Positions 39,701-54,700 of a DNA stretch of 64,000 nucleotides are shown piece after piece. The notes beneath the pieces are model-generated. The model was not told the origin of the DNA. It saw nothing but the letters and a program-made list of their open reading frames with translations, and ran no database searches. The stretch comes from Siphonodentalium dalli (Eukaryota > Mollusca > Scaphopoda > Gadilida > Siphonodentaliidae): the NCBI GenBank assembly GCA_032622095.1, contig CP136065.1:211648151-211712150 (forward strand). Reading direction: 5' to 3'. Position 1 is the stretch's first letter. Every line of letters starts with the position of its first letter. The position numbers and the translations under genes were made by a program.

Positions 39701-42700
39701 TAAATGTTTCTTACAATTTTTAGGACATAAAATAAAAAACATCCATTACCCTGCAGGGAGCCCCACACATATATAGAAACATATAGAAGAGTGTTGTCTG
39801 CTCATGTTTGTCTGGGGCTCTGTATGGGTGAAATTATAAAACAAATTATTAAAATTGTAAAAAATTATTAGGCCAATGCATTCTGTTATATATGTGAGGC
39901 GACCTATGGTCGACTCGCATATATAAGAGAATGCATTGGCACAGGGTAAAAAAATCCCGACTTCCGACTGGATTTGATATGGCGGGTCACAAATTAGATA
40001 AAATTTGAATCAAGGCAGTCAATTTCGAATCGAATCGACAAACGATTCCGAATTGCATCAAATCGACTCGATTCGCAGGACCCTAGCTAAAATAAATTCT
40101 ATCCATGAGCACCCTTACCACTATGAAAGCTCAAGTGTTCATCATGCATCATCATTATCCTGACTAATTTTATCTTATCTACTACACTTCTTCCTTCCAC
40201 ATAACTTTTCTTTTATATTCTGAGAAGATAGTTTACTTATAATGAGTGGATTATGTTTGCTCTGATATATTCTTTTCTATTATTTTCCATCAATCATGTT
40301 TGTTTCATATAAGGATTAACTGTGGGGTTTTACACAAGTTATGACCACTTACCTCACGGTTACATCTCCATAAAAACAGTTCACATGACAGTTAATCCTT
40401 ATATTTATATACATTTAGCGAAAAAGCCACTTTTGTAAATGTATTTAAATCGAAAAGTGTATCGTGACAAAACCAGCCCAAAATACCCCATAGCACCCTT
40501 GGCAAAAGTTAACAGGAACAATTGAACCCGATGATTTATTAAGTCAATCCTGCGTGAATCCAAATGCGCCCAAAACATTACGCGTTCGTCTTTCCAAACT
40601 CAAATGACATATCGATGTTTTTGTGAGCTTGCAGTTATTAGCTGTTGCGCATTCACCGAGAAATAATTGCAACTAGCCATGTGGGCGACGACCAATCAGA
40701 ATGCTGGATTTAGTGATGACAACACTTAGTATGTAAATATATTAAATTGTGTATTGAAAGTTTTGTTCTCATTACATTTTGGGAGGAATAAAGACCACTC
40801 AAATCATTTCAGATACCTGGTGAGAGAGGGAATTTACTATTGGGAATTTTTGCCAAAGCTATGGATAAAACGAAGGTTTCCGCTTCAATATGGGATGGGT
40901 GAGTTGGTCAATTAACTGTGTTTCTCATTATGGTGTGATCAACATAATTATAGTCTATACATGTGTCTATGATTTTTTTTTAGTTTAGCTCAACTTGATA
41001 AAGTCAAGTTTGAGCTATTTCCATGGGTTGGCATCAGTCGTCCCTCTGTGCATGCATGCGTCTGTCAACATTTTCCATTGGCACTCCCTACAGGTCACAC
41101 ATTTCTCATCTCTCATCATCAAACTTCATATGGATCTTCGGGGTGACATCTAGATTGGAGCCATCAATTTTGTCTGAAATTTGTTAAAAAACATGACTGC
41201 CATCTTGGATTTCAAATTTGAAGCGAAATCATACTAAGTATGTTCCTCCAAAACAATTCATTGAAAACATGATTTTTCATTGGGAGATTGCAGAATCCGA
41301 ATTACAGGCCAAAATTTATTGGTCAAAATTCACAACAACTGAGTGGAAATTCATTTAATAAGCACTCTTTGATCTCAATTTCTGATGATAAATTACACAA
41401 AAGTTAGAAACTTGACCCTCCGAAGCAGTGTTCCTAACTAAATTTGCTGTCTCCGATAACTAATTTGAAATGGAATCAATTAATTGTCACATTTTATGCT
41501 GTTATGATCAATGTCATGTCATATCGGTATGAAGCTGAAAAATGTTAATAGGGGAATAGTCATGTGACACATTCCTGTTTCCCTAACAAGATAATCAAAT
41601 TTCATCGTTTCACTGATCAGTCATTTTCATTATTTTTGTTTTGCGTTATGGTTAATGTGGACATGTTTACAATATGACATCATGATGTGGGGTGACGGTT
41701 AGAGTTTTTTCTTGAAGTATTACTGCACTTTGTGATGCGAGAAGGGACACTGCGAGCAGGTGATATTGATTGTCGCTACCAAGCGCATCCAACCAACTTG
41801 ACCAATCAGATGTATGCATTTAAGCGAAGCAAAATTATCTTCCGAAAATGGAAGTTTAATGCCAACAAGCCACATTCTACCAGTGAAATCGCTCTAATAG
41901 CTTGATATTGAACATATAATTTCAGCATGTGGGAAAAGTTGAACTTTCCTGATGTCTACCGGGTACATGGAATACTAGGTTCTCCGGGTGTCGTCATAGC
42001 AAATGCAGAAGATTTCAAATATGTTACTGTTACTAACAATAAATACTTTCCCAAGCCACAGGCAACATATCGGTGAGTTATTAATATTAGTCTTTGATCC
42101 ACAGGGCATGAAATTTGAAATTTGAGAAATTATCTTGGCACATGGATCATCTTCTACTGAAAAAAACATGTTGAAAATTTTTAAAGGATTTTATCAAGAA
42201 TATTTAATAAAGTTGGCACAAAACTTTTAAAAACTTTTAAACGAGGATATTTACTCTGACCTTAAAATGACATATACTATTAATTTTTTAGAAAAGCTTT
42301 AGGTAATATTTCTTAATGAGATTAATGCACTAATAACACATGCTATGTATCTGTTAGCAACCATAGTTAGGTCATATGGGCGTTTTGTTTTTATTGTCAC
42401 ACATTGATTAATCTGTTGTTATATTGTCTCGCTCACTATGTGACAATCAAAACAAAATGCTGATGCAACCTAAATGTGGTCGCTAACCGATGCATAGCGT
42501 GGCATGTGTGAAGAGTAAAAAAATTGTCACTATAAAATTAGGTTCAAAATGAATAGCATCACTATTATACTATTATTTTCATAACTAAAGTTACCAGCAT
42601 CTATATTATTTACATAACTAAAGTTACCAGCATCATCTTTATTTACATAACTAAAGCCACCAGCATCTATTATTTACATAACTAAAGTTACCAGCATCAT

Positions 42701-45700
42701 CTATTATTTACATAACTAAAGCTATCAGCATCATATATTATTTACATAAGTAAAGTTACCAGCATCATCTATTATTTACATAACTAAAGTTACCAGCATC
42801 TATTATTTACATAACTAAAGTTACCAGCATCATCTTTATTTACATAACTAAAGCTACCAGCATCTATTATTTACATAACTAAAGTTACCAGCATCATCTA
42901 TTATTTACATAACTAAAGTTACCAGCATCATCTATTATTTACATAACTAAAGCTATCAGCATCATCTATTATTTACATAACTAAAGCTACCAGCATCATC
43001 TTTATTTACATAACTAAAGCTACCAGCATCATCTTTATTTACATAACTAAAGTTACCAGCATCATCTATTATTTACATAACTAAAGCTACCAGCATCTAT
43101 TATTTACATAACTAAAGCTACCAGCATCATCTATTATTTACATAACTAAAGCTACCAGCATCTATTATTTACATAACTAAAGCTACCAGCATCATCTATT
43201 ATTTACATAACTAAAGCTATCAGCATCATCTATTATTTACATAACTAAAGCTACCAGCATCATCTTTATTTACATAACTATAGCTACCAGCATCATCTAT
43301 TATTTATATAACTAAAGCTACCAGCATCTATTATTTACATAACTAAAGCTACCAGCATCATCTTTTATTTACATAACTAAAGCTACCAGCATCATCTTTA
43401 TTTACATAACTAAAGCTATCAGCATCTATTATTTACATAACTAAAGCAATCAGCATCTATTATTTACATAACTAAAGCTATCAGCATCATCTATTATTTA
43501 CATAACTAAAGCTACCAGCATCTATTATTTACATAACTAAAGCTACCAGCATCATCTATTATTTACATAACTACAGCTACCATCATCATCTATTATTTAC
43601 ATAACTAAAGCTACCAGCATCTATTATTTACATAACTAAATCTACCAGCATCATCTATTATTTACATAACTAAAGCTACCAGCATCTATTATTTACATAA
43701 CTAAAGCTACCAGCATCTATTATTTACATAACTAAGGCTACCAGCATCTATTATTTACATAACTACAGCTACCATCATCATCTATTATTTACATAACTAA
43801 AGCTACCAGCATCTATTATTTACATAACTAAAGCTACCAGCATCATCTATTATTTACATAACTAAAGCTACCAGCCTCTATTATTTACATAACTAAATCT
43901 ACCAGCATCATCTATTATTTACATAACTAAAGCTACCAGCATCTATTATTTACATAACTAAATCTACCAGCATCATCTATTATTTACATAACTAAAGCTA
44001 CCAGCATCTATTATTTACATAACTAAAGCTACCAGCATCTATTATTTACATAACTAAATCTACCAGCATCATCTATTATTTACATAACTAAAGCTACCAG
44101 CATCTATTATTTACATAAATAAAGCTACAAGCATCTATTATTTACATAACTAAAGGTACCAGCATCTATTATTTACATAACTAAAGCTACCAGCATCATC
44201 TATTATTTACATAACTAAAGCTACCAGCATCATCTTTATTTACATAACTAAAGCCAACAACATCTATTATTTACATAACTAAAGCTACCAGCATCTATTA
44301 TTTACATAAGTACAGCTACCAGCATCATCTTTATTTACATAACTAAAGCTACCAGCATCATCTATTATTTACATAACTAAAGCTACCAGCATCATCTTTA
44401 TTTACATAACTAGAGCTACCAGCATCATCTATTATTTACATAACTAAAGCTACCAGCATCATTTTTATTTACATAACTAAAGCTACCAGCATCATCTTTT
44501 ATTCTTATTAATCATGTAAAATAATCATGAATGCATGTAATTTATTGTTAAACAAACTAATTGAGATATCATAATTATTCTGCAGGGCTTTGATTGCTGT
44601 TATTGGGAATGGATTAGTCACACTCAATGATGAAGAGCATTCCGCGCAGAGAAAACTTTGTATGGGTGCATTTAAATACCCAGTGTTGAAAGGTAATCTG
44701 CACTGGAACAAAACACGCTTCCAATATTTGCAAAGTATGTTTGTCTATATAAAAAATCAATTTCATAAAGATGGTGCCTCTCTTCTCTGAACCTTCAGGG
44801 GTATAAAATAAATTCTCTATTCTGTGGATGGTGAAGTGAACATGCAGCGATCAGCTGTTGGCTTTGATACATCATTGAAGGCTTCAAAGTTACAAAAGCT
44901 TTTTAAAAAAAAAACGAACTTATTCTAATCACTTTTGATTAAATAATAATTATTCCTTTCTGCTTCCAGCTCTTGCTGTAAAATTCAATCTGCACACTGG
45001 GATCCTCACTGATTTATGGAGTACAGCTGTCAAGAAGGGCCAGAATGAAATTCAGATTGAACGTGACATTACTCGTGCAGTAAGTTATTTTATTTATATA
45101 ACTGTTTTAGTCTTGTTAGCTCATCAAGAATTAACTACCATTTCTGCTGTTGCAGTTGTAGTTTTATAACTGTTTAGTCTATTGGATCATCAAATCTATA
45201 TAAATCTATTATAAAATTTGTTGTGTTTCGCTATGTGTGGGAAAATTGTCAATACAATCTCCAATCTCACAATTTAAATATAACCAACTACGAAGTAGTA
45301 TTTGTAATTATTCTCGGCTTTTTATAAAGAGTGGATTCCACCTCACAAAAAGCAGTGCTATGTCGCCAACCAATGAAATATCAAGCCAGTCTGATGCATG
45401 ACCATTGGAGTGGAGGGAGTCCCATCACGGCCATCACCATCACAGAAATGAAATCTTTACAGAGTTACAGAGACGTAAATCTGATAAGATCATTGTCGGC
45501 TTTTTAAAGAGACTGGTTGGGAACCACCAGAGATATAACTTTCTTTAGTAGTCAGAACTAATTACCCTTGAAATATAATTTTTCAACCTTTTTCTCACAA
45601 AGAATGTAACTAACTCCTAAAACATCTTTTTCTCTTAAATCATCATGCCTATTTTTGGTAAGGAGGTTCTTGAGTGACTGGTTCATGTTTGTTGAAAAAT

Positions 45701-48700
45701 AAGTATTTTACACTTTGGTAATATATTAATCTACCAAATATATTAATCTCGTATTGATTCAACTTTACTTTGTAAAGTTTGGGCTATTTGCTGTGTGTTG
45801 GCATCCGTCGTCCGTCCATGCATCCATCAACAATTTCCCTTGGTACACTATACAGGTAAAATCTCTCATCCGATCATCACCAAACTTCATAAGGATCTCA
45901 TGGTGACCTCTAGATGGGAGTCAGCAATTTTTTCCAAAATTTGATAAAGAACATGGCTGCCAGCAGCCATCTTTGATTTCAAATTTGAATGTAGTGGCAC
46001 GTCCTGCAACCCGCATTTATTGGAAAATTGTTTTGACAATTTACAGGCATGTTAGGATCACCTCTAGATGTGAGCTATTAAATTTGAAATTTTTTTTATG
46101 AATAAACATGGCCGCCGGCAGCCATTTTGGATTTTATTCTTTGCATAATTTCCCTTGGTACACTATACAGGTAAAATCTCTCATCCGATCATCACCAAAC
46201 TTCATATGGATCTTCAGGGTGACTTCTGGATGGGAGCCATAAAAAAATTCCGAATTTGTTGAAAAACATGGCCGCCAGTGTCTATCTTGGATTTTACTAT
46301 TTCTATGTCTAAATCCTTCAGCACACCCTACAGGCCTCCTCCCTCATCTGATCATCAACAAACTTCTTATGGATCTTTGGGGTGACCTCTAGATAGGAGC
46401 CATCCATTTATTCTAAAATCTGTTATAAAACATGGCCACCAGCAACCATCTTGGATTTTAAATTTGAATCCATCCGCACACCCTGTAGCCCTCGTTTATT
46501 GGAAAATTGTTTCGAAAATTTACTGGCATGTTTAAGATAACATCTAGATGGGAACTGTCGAATTAGAACAATTTTCGATGAAAAACATGGCCACCAGCAG
46601 CCATCTTGGTTTTACTCTTTGCATGACTAAATTCTTTGGCACACCCTACAGACCACATCCCTCATCCTATCATCAGCAAACTTCATATGGATCTTTTCGA
46701 TGACCACTAGATGGGCGCCATCAATTTGTTTTGAATTTCGTTGAAGAACATGGCCACCAATGGCCATCTTGGATTTTACTTTTTCTGTGAATAAATCCTT
46801 TGGCACACCCTACAGGCGAAATCCCTTATCCGATTGTCTCTAAACTTCATATGGATCTTTCGGATGACCACTAGATTGGAGTCATCAAATATTTCTGAAT
46901 TTCATTAAAAAACATGGCCACCGGCAGCCATTTTGAATTTAACTTTTTGCCTAACTAAATCCTTTGTTGCATCCTACAGACACATCCTTCATATGGTTGT
47001 CACCAAACTTCATATTGATCTTTGGGGTGACCACTAGATGGGAGCTATCAAATGTTTTTGAATTTCATTGGAAACCATGGATGCCAGCAGCCTTCTTATC
47101 TCTCCATGATGATATCTAGTATTATCTAGTATTACTTAGACATTTCATCTTTCCACATTCCTAATTGCTCCATAACACATGAAATTATCCCATTTCCAAG
47201 TTGAGCTACAGAGTCATTGATACTTTCGTTGTTTTCCTCATAGACCCTGGATATCATTGCTGATACTGCCTTTGATGAGAAGACATCTTTGTTGCTGAAT
47301 CCAGATTCCCCCCTGGCTGAAGTCTTTCATAATATTATTGGTAACATAGGGTCAGTCCATAGATTACACAGAGAATCTAAAACTTTTTTTTTTTTGTGAA
47401 AACAATCTTGCCACAAGTTATCTTTATCCATAATTTTATTTTCCCAAAGTCCCATAGCTTTCATGTAATAAATAAGCCGATAAATAAATAATATCTCCAT
47501 CGTGTCTACGTCACAAATATTATGTAATCTCGGGTGGTGAGTACATGGCGATGTTAAAAGATCGGAATCGGCTGCAAGTGCATGTGTAATAGAATAGTTA
47601 TGGCACTATGTCAAAAAGAATTGAGATGAAGTCATGTATGTGATGTAATTTGGGCTGGGTTACGGTTTATATATAATAATGTACACATTACAGTTGTGAA
47701 TAAAGTTTTTAGTTTTCAATTGAAGCTTTTAAAAAATAATTTGTTAAATGCATTGTCATCGTAGATGTTTTATGATCGGAATATTGAATAGACCGTTGCT
47801 AGAATGCTCTGATAGGCCACTAATCAGACAGAGTATTGCCGTCAGTGTCAGTTGGCAAGATTGTTTTGGGGGCGCAATATTCAGAAAATATATATGCATA
47901 TATTTATTGTGCTCATATATATACATGCTTCATATACTATGAAAATATACTTATTATTCATGATATCATTTATTAAATGCATCCCCTGACACCCATGCAT
48001 GTAACAAAAATAAACCTAAACCAAATTATCTTTGTTACACCGCGTTGCGTTACATTTACACCAGGTGCTTTTAAAGGTACTCAATCCCAATTAACGCTCA
48101 CAAATTACTATTTCCTTGGCTTCAGGGGTAAAAAATATTTGATTCGAGTCGAAGAACCCACCCATCACAGCTCAGAGTGATCAGATATCGATGTTTGAAA
48201 TCTATTATTTTAATTGTATGTGGCCCAATAGACAGTCAACGAGAAGAATTTCATGGACCAAATTGCGGGTAAAGATGGATAACTCTAAAATCAAGTGGCT
48301 TTTTATGTCAGATATTTGACAAACTGACAAAATTTCGTTGAATAAAATGTTGATAAATAACAGGTTTTGTGCAATTTTATACTATAGTTGATTGTGCTTT
48401 TCATAATTTTTGGGCAATTATTAGATTCTGATAACTGAAGTGGCATTTAAATTTTTGTTGTTGTTGTTGTTGTTGGAATGTGATGATATGGGGACCCTTT
48501 GATCGGATTGAGTACCTTTAACCCTTCACCCAACAAACCGGCCAAAACCGGCCAAATAAAGCTTCAACAGCCTAAAATATCTTCGGTCTGTCTCAATAGA
48601 ACCATACAAATATGGATATCATTGGAACCGGCTCCTTGACCACATTGTGATAGTTACAGTTATGCCCTGTGCCAATGCATTATCTTATATATGCGAGTCG

Positions 48701-51700
48701 ACCATAGGTCGCCTCGCATATATAAGAGAATGCATTGGCCTAAAACAAATCTTTTTTTAACACTTTTTATCATTTTTTTCTTACATTCTTCAACAATTTT
48801 ATAATTTTTAATGTGTTAAGCCAATGCATTCTCTTATATATGCGAGGCGACCTATGGTCGACTCGCATATATAAGAGAATGCATTGGCACAGGGCCCTTC
48901 TGTTGGGTAAAGGGTTAATTGCCATACTATGCACAGACTCAACAGTAATGTTTTGGATGCGCAATATTCCAAATATATGTATATATATATTTCACTTATA
49001 TACATGATATCATCTTGGTATTTGCATGATATAATTTATTAAAAGCCACAACAATAAATCAAATTATCTTTGATACACAGCGTTATGATAAATTAAAACT
49101 AATTTTACTTTATTGCCACACGGCTATTGAGGGCATCTGAAAACTGGAATGTTTTCGAGATGATCTACGTCTATAACACTACTTTATATATATTTGCAAG
49201 TCTCCATATGAATCTGTATATGAATAAAATATATATTAGGGGGTTGCCCCAAAAAATGATGGGTGACAAACATGTCATGCAGGAAAATCGTGAAGAATTA
49301 GTAAATTATTAGAGTGCCCTTCAAGTATTTAAAAATAATTATGAGACACCTAATGTAAACAGCACCTATTGTATGCCACTCTCCGGATAAAGTTACCATC
49401 CATCATTTCATATATGGCAAATTTTGGTACGCCAAAAAAAATCACAACTTTTGTACCCTGTTGTTACGTCGGGTACAACGGTTACAAATTAGAAAACATA
49501 TTTCCTGAATTACTTCCAGGACCTTTGGGTTCACGGGGTACAAATGGTTACTTCTGGTTACTTCACCTATTAGTTAATGTTACATTTGTTACTTTTATTT
49601 TTTTTCTTAGAAATCTGAAAGTACCTTGTTACATTGGTTACAAATTGGAAAACAGGGAGAGCTTTCTGATGAATGCAATAAGCCATATTTCCGACTAAAT
49701 CCTGAAAAGTTACCCATAATTCTGCTGTGTTTAAGGAGTCGATTACTTAGGGCATTACTGTATATATATGCAACATATCTTTTGAGCTGATGATATACGC
49801 TCTTTGTTGATCATGCAATTTATTAGTTCCCCAGTAAGTGAAATGTGTACCAATTTGCTTACATATCTTCTAAGCTAATAAGGAACACCCTGTATTGCTT
49901 ATGTATGCCCCTTTAAAGTGATGTGAAACACTGCGGTATGGTGATCAAATAGAAATGGAGAATAATCTTGTTCAAAGTAGTAATTTCTACAAATAGTATA
50001 TCAATATTGACCACACACACTGTCATTCTTATATGTGAATTAAATGCAGTGACTCTCGATGGCGAAATCGTTTTCGTTAGTTTATCGCCGATCGATGCGT
50101 TCCAATTTACAATTGAGCGTAGTTCAGACGATGTTTTCTATGTAGTGTTACCGTCGATTTGCTTCAAATTTTCAGCGATGTTAGTAGAATGTTACATTCC
50201 TCCAGTTGTGATAGCACCTGATTTCTAACTTATCAGTTTCATGCACCCGAACAAGTACATAACATGTCTTTAAGTCGTCTAAGGTCACAAATGATGGGGG
50301 ACACATGTGTGCAGGAAAATATCATCACCTCTGATAATGTTATAAAGAAAGCCGGAAAACGGTGTGTGGAGTTGTCTGGTGTTTAGCTTTGGCACATTCA
50401 TCTTATATTGTCTTGTATGCATTACCGGTATATCATGAATTTTTTTTGCCTTTATAACCTTTGGAAAATGTGTTATGTCTCAGGTCATCTTGTATTGATT
50501 GGCCTCAAATTTTGCGTGTCGTATTCTAAGATGTGCTTCAGGACATGGTTATAATTTGAGAGCAATCGGACGTGATATGATATCTATTTAAAGGTACTCA
50601 ATCCGATCAGAGGGTCCTATATTACTATTTCTTTGGCTTTGGGGGTAAAAAATAATTGATTCGAGTCGAGGAACCTACCAATCAACGCTCATGGTGATCA
50701 GATATCGATATTTGAAGTTGCGTTATTTCTATTCTTTCTGTCCCAAAACACAGTCAAAATTGCGTTATTATTACCACGATTTTAGAGTTATCCATCCTTG
50801 TCTGTTTGAATAGTGTTTTGGTGTATATATCTCGAGCAGATTACGACGTTAAGGGCAATTATTAGTACTCATCTCGAGAAAATAACAAATTTCAACAATC
50901 AATATCTAATAACTCTGAGCTTTGTTTGATGGGTTTTTCGACTCGAATCAATTATTTTTTAACCCCAAAGCCAAAGAAATAGTAATATAGGACCCTCTGA
51001 TCAGATTGTTGTTGTTGGAATCTGTTGAGATGGGGACCCTCTGATCGGATTGAGTACCTTTAAATGCACAAAATTCGTTGACAGATGAACACACAGACAC
51101 ACACGCAACACAGACAAACACTTGGCTTTTATATAGATAGATAGATAATTTAAACTGGGACATTCTGGTAACGAAAAGGATGATTGTGTTTTAACTGTGC
51201 GTATAAACAAAATAATACTCAACAATTTATTAAAACATCATAGTAGAATATACATGTACTTAATTATATTCCAAAGGCGTCATGTTTGATTTCTTTTTTG
51301 TGAACACTTACGTAAAATACTTGCATGGCTTTATAATAACAACAAATCGCGATACATACTAGTATAATAACATGCTAAAGACATTTTATTATGAGAACTG
51401 AAATTGACTGTGTCCCATTCTTTGTAGAGTACAGCACTTACTGCCATATTTCTCTTATCTGCCAACCCCAGGAAACATACAATTCAAGAAACATAAACGG
51501 ACACTTGACAAGTTGGTGACAGACATGATTACCAAGAAGCTGGAAACTCTCAAGAATATCGAAGGTAATTTACCCTTCAATGATGGGAGTTGCACTGGTG
51601 CAGCATTAAATATCCTGTGCCAGTGCATTATCTTATATTTACGAGTCTCCCATAAGGAGCCTTGCATATATAAGAGAATACATTTGCACAAGTTTTTTGC

Positions 51701-54700
51701 AAACTTTGAGGAGAAGCTCCAGTCATGGAAGGGTGAATGTTCTTATTGCTGAATTGATACTCCCACTCATTCAAAACTTCAAATAATCATCATAAACATG
51801 GCCAAAATACACCGCTTGTCAAACTTTATTGCACTGCGGTTTTCGTTACTTCAATCGCAATAGTGTAGCAAGGGGGAAAACTCAGGGTTACTTACTTACT
51901 GTGCAAAGGTCAGGTCAATGTCCAACTTTCTGCTGATCTTTTATCAAAATATTTCAACACATTTGACCAATAAACTTGGGGGGTTTGGACAGCCTTTGGT
52001 GACAATATACCTGATAGTTATCGTTGCCTATGGTCTTTTGTTAAATACCCACACATACGCCATTGTATATGCTCATGTTCAATATTTGAAACATAACTAA
52101 TATCCGTGGGACAGTTTCCTATTTTCGTGTTACCGGTTTACAACTATGGTGAAATCCAAAATTGAAATAAAATGGTCCAACACGGGCCATTTTTTTTATG
52201 TGGCGATGCCTGAGAATCAAAACCCTTTTTTGTTTTTTTTTGGCCTAAGATTTTTGTTTATTTTCACAGAAAAACAACATTGCTAATCTCTTGCATCATC
52301 CTCATGCCCACGTTTATATGAGGCTTGGGAAATTCAGAATTGTTCTAAAAAACTGGGGATTGACTGCAGGCAAAACAACAAATTATATCAACAAAACCTT
52401 GCCTGAAATGTTAACCAATCAGATATATGATTGTATCTTGTGATTGCTAATGCTATTGATTTCCGCATAAACATGCCATGGGTTTGATGAACTTATTACC
52501 TTAACATTTCCCACCTGATCGCCAGTCTGTCGTCTGCTTATATTTCCTGAACATCCCTGCAGAGAGTCCATTTGGTAAGGAAATCGTTGATTTGTTTCAG
52601 ATGAGACAAAGGTCGACAATCTGATGACAATGCTACTGCTCGCTGAGGAAGAAGGCCAGAGGTTGACAATGGATCAAGTTCACACTAATGTCATCACATT
52701 TATGTTTGGCGGACATGAGGTATTGTAATGCCCTAATTAATCGACTTCTTAACCACAGCAGAATTATGGGTAACTTTTCAGGATTTAGTCGGAAATATGG
52801 CTTGTTACCATTCACCGATGAATGGCAACAAGCCATATTTCCGACTAAATCCTGGTAAGTCTCATTTTTCATCTGTTCATTTCTCATGAAAGTTTCTCTT
52901 TATGCTATTGCGAACGACAACACGCAGTTGCCTAATTTCGTGCACTACGCACGTGTTTTCAAATTTTCGCAATTTAGTTTTATAATTGTTCAACAATCTT
53001 TTATTCTACAACACTGTCTTATTAATGACAGTAGTCCATGGGTGGATAATTTCATTAACCAATATTTCAACTTTGTTTTATTTACGAGAATCACTTCGAA
53101 CAAATATCGTTTTTGTTTGCATAAAACAAGAGATAACAACCGATGCTCTTTCGAGTCATTCGCCGAGATTTGAGTTCTCGTCGGGATTTTTTAACACTGC
53201 ACCGGATGCAATATTGTGTTGGCGTCTACACTAAGCTCCATTTTGGAGTTTGGTCCCTGACAAAATCCTATCCAAATGTATTGGAAGTAATAATTTACAA
53301 TATTTACATTACAATATTTTATAATAATTTTCCTCACGGATGCTAGATAAAATAGCCACAGTGTGGCTTGCCTCTTCTCTCTACATTGAACATACGTCTC
53401 AATGCTTTTACGATGAAAACTTTGTAATGTTTTTTTCCCTCCGACTGGTAGGGGTGCCACAATTGATCGTATAATCGATGAAACGTTGATACAGCCGATA
53501 TTCAATTACCACTTTCGGCGGCGATTACTCTGAGTTCTTTATTTCGGATGTCGAAAAGTACCGGACATATTTGGATACCCTGTTTTACAGTTTAATATCC
53601 AACAGACAGGTTAACGATCGTTGATCGTGCAAAGATATTTGTAACGAATTGTGCTCATTACTAATTACTGGTTTTCCTTCCCACGAGACAGTAACGATTG
53701 CTCTCGCACCCGTATGCACTCGCAATTTTCTATTCACTGGTGTTCACCATTTGCACTTGTCCACCTGGTCACAATCAATATTAAAATATGTGAAGATATA
53801 TTTAGCACATTTCCCATCTCCGTTAATTTATGGGCATGTGAAAGTGTCAGTGGACTTGGGTATATCACACAATGACCTTTGATTTGACATAACCCCAACT
53901 TACAATTATATTACCGGTGCAATTACACCCTTCTAATCAACGAAACTGTAATTTTTGTCATGGGAAGGACTGTCTCAGTGGTTTCTGATACAAATTATGC
54001 TCATGTTAATATTATGCACTACTTCCTCTGTCCTTGCTATTAGATACGCTTCATCGATTCTAATCTAGTATTGACTATCGATTATCAAGTTCAATGATCG
54101 TGGCACCTCTGCTGACGTGGCACCTTCTCTTGCATCCTCCATTAACTTGGAGACTCCGCTGGAGTTGGTTGGTGGACATGCCTCCTCCCTCAGGGTCGCG
54201 GCGTCCATAGCCCCCGCAGAGAAGGGCAGCGATGGTGGTCCAAGTGCAGCTACCTTTGGTCCTGCCTCCGGTTCCGCCGGGTTCGTTCCGTCGCTGCACC
54301 AGCCGGCCACTTGCTACAGCTACCACATCAGTGGTCCGTTTAGCTGGCAAGCCCCGGTGCCCTCGGCACATTGCCTGCCTACGCAGTTCAATGTGTCAAC
54401 TGCCACTGCTTCCACTCCAGGGAATTTGACCGCACGGGTTCTGACCTGTCCTCCATTCGTCAACGTCTTTCCCGGCATCCGTCCCTCCCGGTTTTGGGTG
54501 GGTATGTATCCCTATTATTCACCTGTGTTCTTTCCTCCACCAGTGTGGCCTTGCTTCGTACAGTTTCTGGCCTCTTTTGGGCTCCTAGGCCAGAACTTAG
54601 ACTTAGTTTCCTTTCCGAGGCTCCAGAATGTTTTGCCTCATCAAACCAGGTGACCTGGTCGGGACACTTGCCCCTTTCTCCCCATCTCCTGGACGGACGG

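Larger units (their letters stand above)
38664..40085. mobile_element. hAT-like element of the TAGGGCCCT family, with two nested MITEs
   Basis: The left end TAGGGCCCTCCGAATCC and right end GATTCGCAGGACCCTA are flanked by GTCAAAAT and GCTAAAAT (six of eight match). Inside are a family C element (38857-39050) and a family D element (39555-39989). Confidence 0.72.

Noticed and set aside
42566-44505. Regular spacing suggestive of a CRISPR array
   Set aside because: The units are contiguous with no unique spacers, and the window is eukaryotic.
51428-51471. P450 exon 7 starting at CCCCAG, 51472
   Set aside because: The phase also fits, but the upstream 42 bases translate in frame as VQHLLPYFSYLPTP, the expected P450 motif, and a suitable acceptor lies at 51429.
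54117-54653. A 178-codon proline/serine-rich frame called as a host gene
   Set aside because: Parts of it recur as repeats within the same block and other frames are equally open, so I treat it as repeat-derived.
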